From contig JAHBXX010000004.1 of NCBI GenBank assembly GCA_019636245.1, forward strand, positions 1-64,000: a DNA stretch of 64,000 nucleotides, given 5' to 3'. Both the position numbers and the translations under genes were made by a program. Origin of the DNA: Planctomycetota bacterium (GTDB taxonomy: Bacteria > Planctomycetota > UBA1135 > UBA2386). Position 1 is the first letter of the stretch. Every line of letters begins with the position of its first letter. The notes below the pieces were generated by a model that ran no database searches, was not told where the DNA came from, and saw only the letters and a program-made list of their open reading frames with translations. Positions 63,575 to 64,000 of this stretch are shown here, one piece after another.

Positions 63575-64000
63575 TTGAGCGGTTACCTGCGCTTGTCGGA
63601 TGGTCGGATCGTGCCGGTGCAGAACGGCCTCGTCATCGGCCGCGTCGCCGGCTGCGACGTCGTCGTCGACGACGGCAAGGCCTCGCGGCGCCATGCGCGC
63701 CTCGTCGTCGAGGGCGGCGTGGTCGAGGTCGAAGACCTCGGCTCCAGCAACGGCACGCTGCTCAACGGCAAGCCGGTGACCCGCCGCGTGCTGCGGCCCG
63801 GGGACACGGTGCGGATCGGCAAGACCGAACTCGTCTACGTCGACGGGGCGCCGCCGGGCGCGGCGCCCGCTGCCAGGCCGGCGGCGGCCGCTCTCGGCGA
63901 CGAGGACGATCTGTTCGCGGCGCCGCCGACCGCGGCGACCGAGCCACCCGCCAAGGCGCCGCCCGCGCCCCCGCCCGCGGTTCCCTTGCCGCCGCGACCA
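63575..64000 (+). CDS. FHA-domain protein, 3' end beyond the window
   Basis: The frame starts with a TTG at 63575, preceded by GGAG 6 bp upstream. No other in-frame start is open, since the GTG frame upstream ends in a stop at once. The first 95 residues are a forkhead-associated domain: VIGRVAGCDVVVDDGKASRRHARL, the EDLGSSNGTLLNGK segment, and RPGDTVRIGKTELVYV. These are the GR, S-x-x-H and SSNGT motifs that bind phosphothreonine. A Pro/Ala-rich low-complexity linker follows to the right edge, so a second domain probably lies outside. FHA proteins often read targets of Hanks-type kinases such as the one at 4899. It is divergent from the ABC operon. Confidence 0.88.
   Translation, partial: MSGYLRLSDGRIVPVQNGLVIGRVAGCDVVVDDGKASRRHARLVVEGGVVEVEDLGSSNGTLLNGKPVTRRVLRPGDTVRIGKTELVYVDGAPPGAAPAARPAAAALGDEDDLFAAPPTAATEPPAKAPPAPPPAVPLPPRP

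Overview
The window is a chromosomal segment of very GC-rich DNA (roughly 70% by eye) in which third codon positions are almost always G or C, so open frames on the wrong strand are very long. It holds about 40 protein genes. I see no rRNA, tRNA, CRISPR array, insertion sequence, integrase or phage gene. The gene content suggests an uncultured or little-studied member of the Planctomycetota: many secreted beta-helix, FG-GAP and Kelch-like proteins, a Hanks-type kinase fused to a formylglycine-enzyme-like domain, a deoxyhypusine-synthase-family enzyme, a flavin-dependent halogenase, very large prepilin-like proteins, a K+-dependent membrane pyrophosphatase and pyruvate:ferredoxin oxidoreductase. 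This placement is an inference from gene content, not a phylogenetic result.

Layout. 0-3 kb: a possible membrane-protein fragment at the left edge and glycogen phosphorylase (both minus). 3-7.4 kb: a secreted protein of unknown function and a kinase, 6 bp apart (plus). 7.5-12.7 kb: two translationally coupled beta-helix exoproteins (minus). 12.9-17.5 kb: a Kelch-like lipoprotein, an LEA14/WHy-type envelope protein and a nidogen-like secreted protein that ends in a strong terminator (plus). 17.7-26 kb: halogenase, a TrmJ-like RNA methyltransferase (convergent, overlapping), NifJ with a DHODH-like flavoprotein, and the deoxyhypusine-synthase-like gene. 26-35 kb: more secreted proteins around RecQ, a lipoprotein, a VanZ-like protein and a beta-hydroxyacid-dehydrogenase-like enzyme. 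35-37 kb: a secreted metallopeptidase-like protein.

37-42.5 kb is a housekeeping block on the minus strand: maf, typA, purE, purK, rnc. 42.6-46.6 kb: a dihaem cytochrome c peroxidase-like protein, then enoyl-CoA hydratase overlapping an ADP-forming acyl-CoA synthetase. 46.6-50.1 kb: a heterodimeric ABC exporter (minus). 50.3-54.8 kb: a 1166-residue PilV-like prepilin and a PilW-like prepilin. 55 kb: rpoZ. 55.3-59.9 kb: a thioredoxin-domain DUF255 protein, rsfS and hppA (minus). 60-63.5 kb: a tightly packed four-gene unit (ABC ATPase, membrane partner, secreted protein, DedA). Right edge: a truncated FHA-domain protein (plus).

The feature most worth following up is that six of the secreted proteins, although their bodies are unrelated (beta-helix, FG-GAP, nidogen-like, unclassified), end in what looks like the same roughly 100-residue beta-rich C-terminal domain, with a recurring Q-A ... 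S-N close to the terminus. This may be a lineage-specific sorting or anchoring module. The outsized prepilin pair is the second point of interest.
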